Below are positions 8,037 through 17,396 of a stretch of DNA of 64,000 nt, one piece after another. Made by a program: the position numbers and the translations under genes. Source of the DNA: Allobosea sp. Root483D1. Lineage in GTDB: Bacteria > Pseudomonadota > Alphaproteobacteria > Rhizobiales > Beijerinckiaceae. How positions within the stretch are numbered: position 1 is the stretch's first letter; every line of letters begins with the position of its first letter. The stretch spans positions 684,606 through 748,605 of the forward strand of contig NZ_LMJW01000001.1 of the NCBI RefSeq assembly GCF_001429505.1, given 5' to 3'. The notes under the pieces are model-generated. The model saw only the letters and a program-made list of their open reading frames with translations, was not told where the DNA came from and made no database searches.

Positions 8037-9101
8037 TCAGACCGGCGGATAGGCATGGAGGTCGCCATGGCGATCCTCCGCGAAGCCTTGCGCGCCGGGC
8101 ATCTCGCAGCCCGAAAGGAAGGCGGGACCGACCGGGATCTTGCCGGCCCCACCGGGGATGTCGAGGATATAGGTCGGCTGGCACAGTCCGGAAAGGTTGC
8201 CGCGCAGGCTTTTGACCAGCGCTTGCCCCTCGGACAGCGAGAGCCGGAAATAGCTGGTGCCCGGCGCGAGATCGGGATGGTGCAGATAATACGGCTTGAC
8301 CCGGTTCTCGACGAAGGCGCGCATCAGCGCCGACAATGTCGCGATATCGGCGTTGACGCCCTTGAGCAGCACGCTCTGGCTGACGAGGACATGGCCGGCG
8401 TCGACGAGGCGCGCCAGCGCCGCCTTCGCGTCCTCGGTGAACTCGCGCGGATGGTTGGCATGGACGGCGATGTAGCTCGCCTTGCCGGGGATGCGCAGCG
8501 CGCGGGCATAGTCCTCGGTGATCCGCTCCGGCTGCACCATCGGCACGCGCGTATGCCAGCGCGCCACCTTGATATGCGGGATCACGGCGAGACGCCTGGC
8601 GACCTCGCGCACCCGCCGGGCGGAAAGGATCAGCGGGTCGCCGCCGGTCATGATCACCTCCCAGATCTCCGGCCGGGAGGCGAGATAGGCGAGCGCGGCG
8701 TCGAGCTTGTCACCGGTGAGCGCATCGCCGCCGGGGCCGACCATCTCGCGGCGGAAGCAGAAGCGGCAATAGACCGGGCAGGCATGGACCAGCTTGAGCA
8801 GGGCCCGGTCCGGATAGCGATGGACCACGCCCTCGACCGGCGAATGCGCCTCGTCGCCGATCGGGTCGGCGAGCTCCTCCGGCAGTGTTTCCAGCTCGGC
8901 CGGGGCGGGAATGAACTGGCGGGCGATCGGGTCGGCATCGTCGGCCGGATCGATCAGCGCCGCGATCGCCGGCGTCACCGAGACGGCATAGCGCCTGGCG
9001 ACCTCGGCCAGCGCCTGCCGCCGCTCGGGCGCGACGAGACCACGTTCGACGAGGGCGTCGACCGTCCTGAGCGGCTGGCCGGGCAACTGGTGGATCGTCA
9101 T
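8037..9101 (-). CDS. epmB: EF-P beta-lysylation protein EpmB (lysine 2,3-aminomutase-like)
   Basis: This 354-aa radical-SAM enzyme carries CPVYCRFC with Cys108, Cys112 and Cys115 as 4Fe-4S ligands, followed by RREMVG, MTGGDPLIL and HTRVPMVQPERIT, typical of lysine 2,3-aminomutases. Family knowledge plus context (4-bp overlap with epmA, efp divergently next door) assign it as EpmB, which converts alpha-lysine to beta-lysine (PLP- and SAM-dependent) for attachment to EF-P. The C-terminal LPGAQGF-like region and size fit EpmB rather than the larger catabolic KamA. Confidence 0.92.
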   Translation of the reverse strand: MTIHQLPGQPLRTVDALVERGLVAPERRQALAEVARRYAVSVTPAIAALIDPADDADPIARQFIPAPAELETLPEELADPIGDEAHSPVEGVVHRYPDRALLKLVHACPVYCRFCFRREMVGPGGDALTGDKLDAALAYLASRPEIWEVIMTGGDPLILSARRVREVARRLAVIPHIKVARWHTRVPMVQPERITEDYARALRIPGKASYIAVHANHPREFTEDAKAALARLVDAGHVLVSQSVLLKGVNADIATLSALMRAFVENRVKPYYLHHPDLAPGTSYFRLSLSEGQALVKSLRGNLSGLCQPTYILDIPGGAGKIPVGPAFLSGCEMPGAQGFAEDRHGDLHAYPPV

Positions 9102-10162
9102 CGCCCTCCCCTGCCCGGTTCCGCGACCGGCGTCCAGAGCACATCCTCGATCCGGCGCGCGCCGGTCGCCAGCATGACCAGCCGGTCGAAGCCGAGCGCG
9201 ATACCGGAAGCCTGTGGCATCAGGCTAAGCGCAGCGAGGAAATCCTCGTCGATCGGATAGCGCTCGCCATAGATGCGCTGCTTCTCATCCATATCAGCCT
9301 CGAAGCGCCGGCGCTGCTCGTCCGGGTCGGTCAATTCGCCGAAGGCATTGGCGAGCTCGACGCCGCAGGCATAGAGCTCGAAGCGCTCGGCGACGCGGAG
9401 GTCGCCCGGCTTCGGCCGGGCGAGCGCCGCCTCCGAGATCGGGTATTCGCACAGGATGGTGGCGCGGCCGCGGCCGAGCTGCGGCTCGATCTTCTCGGAC
9501 AGGACGCGGCTGAAGATGTCGGACCAGCTGTCATCCTCGGCGAGACGGATGCTGGCGGCCCGCGCCTGTGCGGCCAATGCCTCTCGATCCGTCGCGCCGT
9601 CCCCCGCGATCGTGGCCATCAGGTCGATGCCGGCATGGCGGGCGAAGGCCTCGTGCAGCGTCAGCCGCTCGGGCTCGGCGAAGGGATCGGCTTCGCTGCC
9701 GCGCCAGCGCAAGGTCGTGACGCCGGCAGCGCGAGCGGCCTCGGCCAGCAGCGCCGCGCAGTCCTGCATCAGCGCCTCGTAATCCTCCCCGGCGCGATAC
9801 CATTCCAGCATGGTGAATTCGGGATGGTGCAGCGCGGTGCGCTCGCGATTGCGGAAGACGCGAGCGAAATCGAAGATGCGCGGCTCGCCGGCCGCCAGCA
9901 GCTTCTTGGCGGCGAATTCCGGTGAGGTGTGCAGATAATAGGGATGGCCGGCGCCCGCATCGTCGATCAGCGTGGTGGCAAAGCCGTGCAGATGCGTCTC
10001 GTTGCCGGGTGACAACTGCAGGATCGCGGCCTCGATCTCGACGAAGCCGCGTGCCTCGAACCAGCGCCGCAGCGCCGTCTTGATCCGCCCCCGCGCCAGC
10101 AAAGCGGGGCGCCTATCGGCATGGATGTCCGGCCGCCAGAAGGGCGGGTGGGTCTGGCTCAT
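9098..10162 (-). CDS. epmA: EF-P--lysine ligase EpmA (PoxA/GenX, lysyl-tRNA synthetase-like)
   Basis: The 354-aa protein is a truncated class II lysyl-tRNA synthetase: it has the catalytic core (GNETHLHGF, YLHTSPEFAAKKLLAAG, FRNRERTALHHPEFTMLEWY, and a C-terminal GIALGFDRLVML) but no anticodon-binding domain. EpmA ligates beta-lysine to a conserved lysine of EF-P. The stop overlaps the epmB start by 4 bp (ATGA), which predicts coupled translation. The reading frame is open far upstream, but the ATG giving MSQTHPPFWRPD fits family length. Confidence 0.95.
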   Translation of the reverse strand: MSQTHPPFWRPDIHADRRPALLARGRIKTALRRWFEARGFVEIEAAILQLSPGNETHLHGFATTLIDDAGAGHPYYLHTSPEFAAKKLLAAGEPRIFDFARVFRNRERTALHHPEFTMLEWYRAGEDYEALMQDCAALLAEAARAAGVTTLRWRGSEADPFAEPERLTLHEAFARHAGIDLMATIAGDGATDREALAAQARAASIRLAEDDSWSDIFSRVLSEKIEPQLGRGRATILCEYPISEAALARPKPGDLRVAERFELYACGVELANAFGELTDPDEQRRRFEADMDEKQRIYGERYPIDEDFLAALSLMPQASGIALGFDRLVMLATGARRIEDVLWTPVAEPGRGGR

Positions 10163-10294
10163 CACATCTCTCTGCGGCGAAAGCCGTGCGAACCGGCCTG
10201 CGCGCTTCCGTTTACGTCCTGAATGCGGTAGTGGCGCGGCACAGGAATTCGCATAGCGCGCGGATGCAGCCCGCGCCAGCCAGGGAAAATCCAC

Positions 10295-10864
10295 GTGGTC
10301 AAGGTCATCGCCTCCTCCGTCCGCAAGGGCAACGTCCTCGAGCTCGACGGGCATCTCTGCACGGTCATCTCGGCCGAGAGCTTCTTCCCGGGCAAGGGCA
10401 CCCCGACGACGCAGATCGACATGCGCCGCATCGCCGACGGCGTGAAGATGACCCAGCGCTACAAGACGACCGAGCAGGTCGAGCGCGCCTATGTCGAGGA
10501 CCGCGACTTCACCTATCTCTACCAGGACGGCGAGCAATACGTCTTCATGAACCCCGAGACCTTCGACCAGATCCCCGTCGACGGCGGCGTCGTCGGCGAC
10601 ATGGCACCCTACCTCCAGGAAGGCATGAAGGTCTCGCTCTCGGTGTTCGACGATCGGGCCGTCGCGATCGAGCTGCCGCAGCGCGTGACCTGCGAAGTCG
10701 CCGAGACCGAGCCGGTCACCAAGGGCCAGACGGCCTCTTCCTCCTACAAGCCGGCGATCCTGACCAATGGCGTGCGCACCTCCGTGCCGCCGCATATCGG
10801 CCCCGGCACGCGCATCGTCGTGATGACCGAGACCGGCGCCTATGTCGAGCGCGCCAAGGACTGA
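10295..10864 (+). CDS. efp: Elongation factor P
   Basis: The 189-aa three-domain EF-P relieves ribosome stalling at polyproline stretches. The PGKG loop places the modified residue at Lys34, the site lysylated by EpmA/EpmB, which are encoded divergently 132 bp away. The start codon is GTG; AGGGA precedes it by 9 nt. The C-terminal signature [18 protein letters not shown] is typical. A strong rho-independent terminator follows 50 bp after the stop. Confidence 0.97.
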   Translation: MVKVIASSVRKGNVLELDGHLCTVISAESFFPGKGTPTTQIDMRRIADGVKMTQRYKTTEQVERAYVEDRDFTYLYQDGEQYVFMNPETFDQIPVDGGVVGDMAPYLQEGMKVSLSVFDDRAVAIELPQRVTCEVAETEPVTKGQTASSSYKPAILTNGVRTSVPPHIGPGTRIVVMTETGAYVERAKD

Positions 10865-10914
10865 AGCCGGCGCCCGCTGACATCGGCGGGGAAAGGCTTA
10901 TATCACGAACGCAG

Positions 10915-10938
10915 CGGGCCCTTTCCGGGCCCGTTTTT
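10915..10938 (+). terminator. Rho-independent terminator of efp
   Basis: CGGGCCC and GGGCCCG form a 7-bp GC stem with a TTTCC loop, followed directly by five T. It stands 50 bp after the efp stop and before the next gene. Confidence 0.85.
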
Positions 10939-10958
10939 CGTTTGCTGAGGAACACGTC

Positions 10959-11477
10959 ATGCCGCTTTCCGCCTATGCCGCCGTCTTCCCGGGCTTCATC
11001 CAGACCCTCAAGGCGCTCGACGCTATCCTCGACAAGGCAGGGGCTGAGGCGTCCGAACGCAAGATCCAGGCAGAGGTGCTGCTGTCGAGCCGGCTCGCCC
11101 CGGATATGCTGTCCTTCACCCGGCAGATCCAGCTGATGTCGGACTTCGCCAAGAACGCTGCTGCACGGGTCAGCGGAGCCGAGAATCCGCGCTTTCCCGA
11201 CGAGGAGAAGAGCTTCGAGGAGCTGAAGGCGCGGATCGCGAAAACTCTCGACTTCATCGCCTCGGTCGACAAGGCGGCCCTCGATGCCGGGCTCGACAAG
11301 GACGTCACCTTCCCGCGCGGTCCCTCGGCGACCGTGACGATGAAGGGCGTCGACTACCTCACCCGTTTCGCCGTGCCGAACTTCTATTTCCACGCCACGA
11401 CGGCCTACGACATCCTGCGCGAGAACGGCTTCCAGGTCGGCAAGCAGGACTTCCTCAAGGGCGTGTTCGACGCCTGA
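10959..11477 (+). CDS. DUF1993 family protein
   Basis: The 172-aa protein matches DUF1993 (DinB-like four-helix fold): AVFPGFIQTLKALDAILDKA at the start, RLAPDMLSFTRQIQLMSDFAKN in the middle and PNFYFHATTAYDILRENG with GKQDFLKG near the end. No enzymatic function is established for the family. GCTGAGGAACACGTC precedes the ATG. It is separated from efp by a terminator, so it needs its own promoter. Confidence 0.85.
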   Translation: MPLSAYAAVFPGFIQTLKALDAILDKAGAEASERKIQAEVLLSSRLAPDMLSFTRQIQLMSDFAKNAAARVSGAENPRFPDEEKSFEELKARIAKTLDFIASVDKAALDAGLDKDVTFPRGPSATVTMKGVDYLTRFAVPNFYFHATTAYDILRENGFQVGKQDFLKGVFDA

Positions 11478-11487
11478 GAGCCGCCCC

Positions 11488-12954
11488 TCACAGATAAGGC
11501 GAGCAGAGCCAGAGCATCCGGTCGAGCAGCCGCAGGGGAAAGGGCCGCGAGCGCAGCTCCTTCAGCGTGACCGGGCGCGCTCTGGCGATCGCGGCATCGA
11601 TGCGCTGCTCGATACCGACGGCGAAATCGGCGTCGAGCACTTCGAGGTCGATCTCGAAGTTCAGCCTGAGCGAGCGCGCATCGAGGTTGGATGAGCCGAC
11701 ATAGGCCCAGGCCCCATCGATCGCGAGCAGCTTGGAGTGATCGAAGGAGCCGGTGGCGCGCCAGATCTTGCAGCCATCCCTCAGCACCTGGTCGAACTGC
11801 GCCCGCATGGCGCGATCGACCAGGACGAGGTTGTTGACATCGGGCACAACGATATCGATGGCGACACCGCGCCGCGCCGCGGTGACCAGCGCGCTGATCA
11901 GCTCGCGATCCGGCAGGAAATAGGGCGACATGATCCGGATCGAGGTCCGCGCCACCGAGAAGGCGCCAATCAACAGCTTGTGGTTGGTCTCGAGACTCGC
12001 ATCCGGCCCCGAGGCGACGGCGCGCATCAGCACGGTCGGGCCCTGCGCTGCGGCCTGCGGCGTGACCGCCCAGACATCGCCAGTGAGGTCCTCCCCCGAG
12101 GCGAAGCGCCAATCCTCGGCCGCGACCCCGAACAGATCCTCGACGACCGGTCCCTCGATACGGAAATGCGTATCGTGCCCTGCGGCCTCACCGGCGAACT
12201 CGGTGGTGAAGCCCTGGCGGATGTTCATGCCGCCGGCGAAAGCGATCCGCCCGTCGACGATCAGCAGCTTGCGGTGGGTCCGCAGGTTCGCATAGGGCAA
12301 TCTCAGGCCGATGATGATGTTGCCGTTGAAGACGTCGACCGGGACGCCGCCCTTCTGCAGGTAGCCGACGATGCTCGGCACCGAGTAGCGCGCGCCGACG
12401 GCGTCGATCAGCACCCGCACCGCGATGCCGCGCCTGACAGCCGCGATCAGCGCATCGGCGACGCGCAGGCCGAGCGGGTCGCGATCGAAGATATAGGTCT
12501 CCAGGATGATCGAGCGCTCGGCCGCTGCGATCGCCGCGATCATCGCGGCATAGGCCTCGTCGCCGGTCCTGAGCACCGCGATGGCGTTATCGGTCTTGAG
12601 ATGGCGGCGCGTCGCCTTGTCGCCCAGCGTCTTCAACGCGGCGAAGCGCCGGCCGACATCGCCGGCGACCTCCGCATCCGAGACCTCGAATGTCTGCGCG
12701 AGCGGGCCGCTACCCAACTTCTGCTTGCGCTGCGAGACGATCGAGGCGCGGCGGATGCGGTTGATCCCGCCGACCGCGTAGATCAGCGGCCCGACGATCG
12801 GCGAGAGCACGATGACGCCGACCCAGCCGATGGCGGCGCGGACCTCGTCCTTGGTCATCGCAGCATGGCTGGCCGCGACGACGGTCAGCACCAGCGAGGC
12901 AAAGCCGAGGATATGCGGCCAATAGGCGGACAGAATCTCCCACATAGGCTGCAA
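11488..12954 (-). CDS. cls: Cardiolipin synthase (phospholipase D family)
   Basis: The 488-aa membrane enzyme has two N-terminal transmembrane helices (about residues 10-30 and 40-60) and two PLD-type HKD motifs: HRKLLIVDGRIAFAGG and HSKLLAIDGAWAYVGSSN. It condenses two phosphatidylglycerol molecules to cardiolipin at the inner membrane. NLDARSLRLNFE after the second motif is typical of the Cls family. It converges with the DUF1993 gene, with only 10 bp between stops. ATG codons at residues 1 and 4 are both possible starts. Confidence 0.93.
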   Translation of the reverse strand: MQPMWEILSAYWPHILGFASLVLTVVAASHAAMTKDEVRAAIGWVGVIVLSPIVGPLIYAVGGINRIRRASIVSQRKQKLGSGPLAQTFEVSDAEVAGDVGRRFAALKTLGDKATRRHLKTDNAIAVLRTGDEAYAAMIAAIAAAERSIILETYIFDRDPLGLRVADALIAAVRRGIAVRVLIDAVGARYSVPSIVGYLQKGGVPVDVFNGNIIIGLRLPYANLRTHRKLLIVDGRIAFAGGMNIRQGFTTEFAGEAAGHDTHFRIEGPVVEDLFGVAAEDWRFASGEDLTGDVWAVTPQAAAQGPTVLMRAVASGPDASLETNHKLLIGAFSVARTSIRIMSPYFLPDRELISALVTAARRGVAIDIVVPDVNNLVLVDRAMRAQFDQVLRDGCKIWRATGSFDHSKLLAIDGAWAYVGSSNLDARSLRLNFEIDLEVLDADFAVGIEQRIDAAIARARPVTLKELRSRPFPLRLLDRMLWLCSPYL

Positions 12955-13194
12955 CTATCGCATGGGCAGCGAAACCAGCAATGCGAGCAGCCGCCAGAGG
13001 GGCATTCAGACTTTCACGCCGCCGCCCCTTGCAATCGCAGGACCATAGTCCCATATCCGGTTCACGCGGATGTCGAGGGCGTTCCACGGCCCTCCGTCCC
13101 GTTGAAGACGGCCATGAACCCGAAGACAGCGACGCCGGATGTACGCGCGCCCTTCCGGACATGGCCGTTGGCGTTTCTGGAGCCTTTCAACTCA
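12955..13194. other. Intergenic region upstream of cls
   Basis: This 240-bp stretch, together with the 108-bp repeat after it, separates cls from the MBL gene. It should hold the cls promoter, but I see no clear -35/-10 pair, no convincing small ORF with a ribosome-binding site and no RNA gene. Confidence 0.4.
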
Positions 13195-13302
13195 CGTCAT
13201 GCTCGGGCTCGCCCCGAGCATCTCAGGCTGAAAGAGGCTCCGATCAGCACCTTCTCGTCATGAGATTCTCGGGTCTGCGCTTCGCTTCGCCCGAGAATGA
13301 CG
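13195..13302 (+). repeat. 108-bp double-hairpin intergenic repeat (copy A)
   Basis: The element starts CGTCATGCTCGGG and ends CCCGAGAATGACG, so its ends are inverted. It contains two hairpins, TGCTCGGG/CCCGAGCA at the left and TTCTCGGG/CCCGAGAA at the right, around a variable centre of about 40 bp. The copy at 50086-50193 is the same length and highly similar in opposite orientation. No ORF is apparent. Confidence 0.85.
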
Positions 13303-13316
13303 GCCCCGGCGCTCCC

Positions 13317-13973
13317 TCACCCCTGCAGGAACGGATTGGTCTGGCGCTCTTCGCCGAGAGTGCTGGCGGGGCCATGGCCGGGCAGGAACTGGACGTCGTC
13401 GCCAAGCGGCAGCAGCTTGCCCTTGATGCCGCCGATCAGGTCCTTGTGGTTGCCATAGGGAAAATCGGTGCGGCCAACCGAGCCGGCGAAGATCGTGTCG
13501 CCGGCAAGCAGGAAACGCAGATCGTTCTGGAAGAGCGTGACGTGGCCGGGCGTATGTCCCGGCACGTGCTGGACGGAGAAGCCGATATCGCCGACCGAAA
13601 CGGTCTCGCCTTCGGCGAGCCAGCGCGTCGGGGTCACGGCTTGCACACCGCGCATCTCGAACATCAGGCCCTGCTGCGGCAAGGCGTCGAGCAGGAACTT
13701 GTCGGCCTCGTGCGGGCCGATGATCGGCAGGTTCAGCACGCCGGCGAGTTCGGTCGCGCCGCCGGCATGGTCGATATGGCCATGGGTCAGCCAGATCGCG
13801 ACCGGCGTGACGCCGAGTTCCGTCAGCGCGCCGCGGATGCGCTCGACATCGCCACCGGGATCGACGATCGCCGCCTCCTTGGTGCGCGTGCACCAGACGA
13901 TCGAGCAGTTCTGCTGGAAGGGCGTCACCGGTACGACGGCGATGCCGAGCGGGCTTTCTGTCTGGTCGGTCAT
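13317..13973 (-). CDS. MBL fold metallo-hydrolase (glyoxalase II-like, YcbL type)
   Basis: The 218-aa metallo-beta-lactamase-fold enzyme carries THGHIDHAGG (His64, His66, Asp68, His69), HVPGHTPGHV, LAGDTIFAGSVGRTDF and a C-terminal LPGHGPASTLGEE, the full metal-binding set. This matches the short glyoxalase II-like hydrolases related to E. coli YcbL. Activity on S-lactoylglutathione is plausible but not shown. The frame is open upstream; the ATG giving MTDQTESPLG fits homologue length. Confidence 0.88.
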   Translation of the reverse strand: MTDQTESPLGIAVVPVTPFQQNCSIVWCTRTKEAAIVDPGGDVERIRGALTELGVTPVAIWLTHGHIDHAGGATELAGVLNLPIIGPHEADKFLLDALPQQGLMFEMRGVQAVTPTRWLAEGETVSVGDIGFSVQHVPGHTPGHVTLFQNDLRFLLAGDTIFAGSVGRTDFPYGNHKDLIGGIKGKLLPLGDDVQFLPGHGPASTLGEERQTNPFLQG

Positions 13974-14005
13974 CGCATGCCTTTCGTCAGGAGAGCCGGA
14001 GCTGT

Positions 14006-14338
14006 CTACCGGCCCCCGCAGCGATTGGCGAGCAGCACGCGGTAGTCGGCGAGCGACTGGTCCATCTGGCCGACATTCTCCTCGCGCTGGCGGCCGGTCT
14101 GGCAGGTGGCGAAGACGGAGCGGGCCTTCTGCATGAAGGCGACATGGTCGCGCCAGGCAGCGCATTGCGTCGCCTGGTCGGCCGTGGCGACCTGCTGCAT
14201 GCGGTATTGCCGCTGGCGCATCGCCGCCTCGTTCTGGAACAGGTCGCGCGTGCACGTCGCCGGAACGGGACGCGGCTGTGCCAGTGCGAGAGTCGGAACC
14301 AGGGTCAGCAGGGCGGCGATGGCAACGCGGGCGGTCAT
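14006..14338 (-). CDS. Small secreted four-cysteine protein, unknown function
   Basis: The 110-aa product has a clear Sec signal peptide (hydrophobic residues 4-19, cleavage likely after ALAQ) and four cysteines (residues 29, 59, 78 and 107), enough for two disulfides in the periplasm. I recognise no domain. Its ATG overlaps the stop of the fumarase gene (ATGA), so its translation is probably coupled to fumarase, an unexpected partner for a secreted protein. Confidence 0.75.
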   Translation of the reverse strand: MTARVAIAALLTLVPTLALAQPRPVPATCTRDLFQNEAAMRQRQYRMQQVATADQATQCAAWRDHVAFMQKARSVFATCQTGRQREENVGQMDQSLADYRVLLANRCGGR

Positions 14339-15951
14339 CCGAGATTCAGCTCCTTGAAGAAGTCGTTGCCCTTGTCGTCGATGACGATGAAAGCCGGGAA
14401 ATCCTCGACCTCGATGCGCCAGACCGCTTCCATGCCGAGCTCGGGATATTCGAGCACCTCGACCTTGCGGATGCAGTCCTGGGCGAGACGCGCCGCCGGG
14501 CCACCGATCGAGCCGAGATAGAAGCCGCCATGGGCCTTGCAGGCTTCGCGGACCTGGGCGGACCGGTTGCCCTTGGCGAGCATCACCATCGAGCCGCCGA
14601 AGGACTGGAACTGGTCGACGAAGGAATCCATGCGGCCGGCCGTGGTCGGACCGAAGGAGCCCGAGGCCATGCCCTCCGGCGTCTTGGCCGGGCCGGCATA
14701 ATAGACCGGGTGGTTCTTCAGGTAGTCCGGCATGCCCTGGCCGTTCTCCAGCCGCTCGCGGATCTTGGCATGGGCCGAGTCGCGCGCGACGATGATCGTT
14801 CCGGTCAGCGAGAGCCGGGTCTTCACCGGGTATTGCGTCAATGTGGCGAGAATCTCGCTCATCGGCCGGTTGAGGTCGACCTTGACGACGTCGCCGCCGA
14901 GCCCGGCCTCGTCGATCTCCGGCAGGTATTTCGACGGATCGGTCTCCAGCGCCTCAAGGAAGATGCCGTCTTTGGTGATCTTGCCCTTGGCTTGGCGGTC
15001 GGCCGAGCAGGACACGCCGAGCCCGATCGGCAGCGAGGCGCCGTGCCGCGGCAGGCGGATGACGCGCACGTCATGGCAGAAATACTTGCCGCCGAACTGG
15101 GCGCCGACGCCGAGCGCCTGCGTCAGCTTGTGGACCTCCTCCTCCATCTCGAGATCGCGGAAGGCGTGACCGGAGGGTGAGCCCTCAGTCGGCAGCGCGT
15201 CGAGATATTTGGTCGAGGCGAGCTTGACGGTCTTGAGGTTCTGCTCGGCCGAGGTGCCGCCGATGACGATGGCGAGGTGATAGGGCGGACAGGCGGCGGT
15301 GCCGAGCGTCAGGATCTTCTCCTTCAGGAACGCCATCATCCGGTCCCTGGTCAGGAGCGAGGGCGTCGCCTGGAAGAGGAAGGTCTTGTTGGCCGAGCCG
15401 CCGCCCTTGGCGACGAAGAGGAATTTGTAGGCGTCCTCACCCTCGGCATAGATGTCGATCTGCGCCGGCAGGTTGGTCGCGGTGTTCTTCTCCTCGAACA
15501 TGGAGAGCGGCGCGACCTGCGAATAGCGCAGATTGCGCTTGAGATAGGCGTCGTAGACGCCCTCGCCCAGTGCGGACTCGTCATCGCCCTCGGTCCAGAC
15601 CTTGCGGCCCTTCTTGCCCATGATGATCGCCGTGCCGGTATCCTGGCACATCGGCAGCACGCCGCCGGCGGCGATCCCTGCGTTCTTGAGCAGGTCGTAG
15701 GCGACGAAGCGGTCGTTTGAGGTCGCCTCCGGATCGTCGAGGATCTTGGCGAGTTGGGCGAGGTGACCGGGCCGCAGCAGATGGTTGATGTCGATGAAGG
15801 CCTGCTCGGAGAGCTTCCGGATCGCCTCGCGCGAGACGCTCAGGACCTCGCGCCCGCTGAGCGTCTCGACCGTGACGCCGTCGCTGCCGAGCGAGCGGTA
15901 GGGCGTCTTGTCCTCGCCGAGGGGGAAGAGATCGACATGGGTATAGGCCAT
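14335..15951 (-). CDS. fumA: Fumarate hydratase, class I (iron-sulfur)
   Basis: The 538-aa enzyme is a class I, 4Fe-4S fumarase that hydrates fumarate to malate in the TCA cycle. Candidate cluster cysteines lie in [17 protein letters not shown] and VSCSADRQ. The N-terminal alpha domain and C-terminal beta domain ([32 protein letters not shown]) are both present, so it is the single-chain form. I start at the ATG ([12 protein letters not shown]) with GGAG 8 nt upstream; a GTG lies three codons earlier. The stop overlaps the start of the secreted four-Cys protein gene. Confidence 0.96.
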   Translation of the reverse strand: MAYTHVDLFPLGEDKTPYRSLGSDGVTVETLSGREVLSVSREAIRKLSEQAFIDINHLLRPGHLAQLAKILDDPEATSNDRFVAYDLLKNAGIAAGGVLPMCQDTGTAIIMGKKGRKVWTEGDDESALGEGVYDAYLKRNLRYSQVAPLSMFEEKNTATNLPAQIDIYAEGEDAYKFLFVAKGGGSANKTFLFQATPSLLTRDRMMAFLKEKILTLGTAACPPYHLAIVIGGTSAEQNLKTVKLASTKYLDALPTEGSPSGHAFRDLEMEEEVHKLTQALGVGAQFGGKYFCHDVRVIRLPRHGASLPIGLGVSCSADRQAKGKITKDGIFLEALETDPSKYLPEIDEAGLGGDVVKVDLNRPMSEILATLTQYPVKTRLSLTGTIIVARDSAHAKIRERLENGQGMPDYLKNHPVYYAGPAKTPEGMASGSFGPTTAGRMDSFVDQFQSFGGSMVMLAKGNRSAQVREACKAHGGFYLGSIGGPAARLAQDCIRKVEVLEYPELGMEAVWRIEVEDFPAFIVIDDKGNDFFKELNLG

Positions 15952-16074
15952 CGGCGGCACTCCGCGGTTCGACGGCGCCGCGCACGGCGCCTCTTTCGCC
16001 GCGTCATAGCCCCTCGGGGCAAGGCCTCCAAGTCCAGACTGAAATCATTCCAAGTCGAGCGACGCCGTGCCGCG

Positions 16075-16536
16075 TCAGGCCGCCTTGGCGGCGGTCTCCG
16101 CCAGGATGGCGTAGATCGCGGCCGGATCATGCGCATGGCGCACCTGCTCCAGCACCGCCTGGTTGCGCAATACGCGAGCGACGCGGGCCAGCGCCTTGAG
16201 ATGGTCGGCCCCCGCCCCTTCCGGAGCGATCAGCACGAAGATGATGTCGACCGGCTGGCCGTCCAGCGCCTCGAAATCGATCGGCTTCTCGGCGCGGGCG
16301 AACAGACCGACGAGCCGGTCGATCCCGGCCATGCGGCCGTGCGGAATCGCGATGCCGTCGCCGATCCCGGTCGAGCCGAGGCGTTCGCGCTGGAGCAGGG
16401 CTTCGAACAATTCGCGCTCGGGCAGGCCGGTCAGCAGGGCAGCATGCTGCGCCAGCTCCTGCAGGGCCTGCTTTTTGCTGTTGGCGCGCAGCGGCGAGAT
16501 CACCGCATCGGGCCGGAGAAGATCGGTCAGCGTCAT
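16075..16536 (-). CDS. ptsN: PTS IIA-like nitrogen regulatory protein PtsN (EIIA-Ntr)
   Basis: The 153-aa EIIA-Ntr accepts phosphate from NPr on His66 in GIAIPHGR and links nitrogen and carbon status to potassium transport and other targets. NSKKQALQELAQHAA and DIIFVLIAPEGAGADHLKALARVARVLR are typical. ATG codons upstream are in frame, but MTLTDLLRPDAV matches homologues. It closes the rpoN-hpf-ptsN run, a conserved order. Confidence 0.95.
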   Translation of the reverse strand: MTLTDLLRPDAVISPLRANSKKQALQELAQHAALLTGLPERELFEALLQRERLGSTGIGDGIAIPHGRMAGIDRLVGLFARAEKPIDFEALDGQPVDIIFVLIAPEGAGADHLKALARVARVLRNQAVLEQVRHAHDPAAIYAILAETAAKAA

Positions 16537-16620
16537 AACCCAATCCATGCATGTCCCGTGCCGGAATGCGGGCGCCACCGGCATCCCGGCAGGCACCCGA
16601 ATTCCATCAGCGGCGAGACT

Positions 16621-17208
16621 TCAAGAAAGAGAAGCCGGCGGATCGATCCAGCCGATATTGCCGTCGCGGCGGCGGTATACGACGTTCATGCGGCCATTGC
16701 CAGCATGGCGGAAGATAACCACAGGCGCGCCGGTCAGATCGAGTTCGGCGACCGCGTCGCTAACCGTCATCTGGTGCAGGGATTTGGTCGATTCGGCCAC
16801 GATCACCGGGTTCTCGCCAGCGTGATCGGCCTCGTGCTCCTCGACGTCGTCATCGGGGGCGGCGATCACATAGCTGGGGATTTCCATCAGCGGCTCGCGC
16901 CCGTTCGCCGTGGCGGAGCGATCCTTCAGCCGGCGCTTGTAGCGGCGCAGCCGCTTCTCGATGCGCTCGGCCATCTTGTCGAGGCTGGCATAAGGGTCGT
17001 GCGCGGTGGCGGAGGCTTCGAGGGTGATGCCGGAAGACAGATGCAGGACACCGTCGGTCTTGAAGGCGGTGCCGTCCTTGCCGACGGTGATGTGACCCTG
17101 ATAGCCGCCCTCGTAGTACTTGCCCAACGCCGCGGCGACCCTGGTTTCGGCCTGCCCGCGCAGGGCCGCGCCGACATCGAGATTCTTGCCGGAGATTCGC
17201 AAGCTCAT
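16621..17208 (-). CDS. hpf: Ribosome hibernation promoting factor, long form (HPF/RaiA)
   Basis: The 195-aa protein has the N-terminal S30AE domain (SLRISGKNLDVG, MAERIEKRLRRYKRRLKD near residues 75-95) and a C-terminal dimerisation domain (KSLHQMTVSDAVAELDLTGAPVVIFRHAGNG, NVVYRRRDGNIGWI). Long HPF dimerises 70S ribosomes to 100S in stationary phase. It lies between rpoN and ptsN, the usual place. GGGGAAG precedes the ATG. Confidence 0.95.
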   Translation of the reverse strand: MSLRISGKNLDVGAALRGQAETRVAAALGKYYEGGYQGHITVGKDGTAFKTDGVLHLSSGITLEASATAHDPYASLDKMAERIEKRLRRYKRRLKDRSATANGREPLMEIPSYVIAAPDDDVEEHEADHAGENPVIVAESTKSLHQMTVSDAVAELDLTGAPVVIFRHAGNGRMNVVYRRRDGNIGWIDPPASLS

Positions 17209-17396
17209 GGAGTGCTTCCCCTTCTTGCCGCCATGGTCAGTAGCCGACCATCCCAAGGAGGTAAGAACGCCCTCATGGGGTTGTCAATGTGCGGAACGGC
17301 GCAGTTGCCCGAGCGGCAGGACGAGGCTGCGGGCTGCTCATGACGTGACGAGCGCTTTACGCTGCGGCGCAAAATCGACCTGTCGGGGCGCGTCCG

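Noticed and set aside
11737..13263. A 508-codon open frame antisense to cls
   Set aside because: The product is Arg/Asp-rich with no domain and the sense gene has both HKD motifs. The open frame is a GC-composition effect.
16000..16070. GC-rich inverted repeat between ptsN and fumarase as a terminator
   Set aside because: The stem GGCGCC/GGCGCC is short and no T-run follows on either strand.
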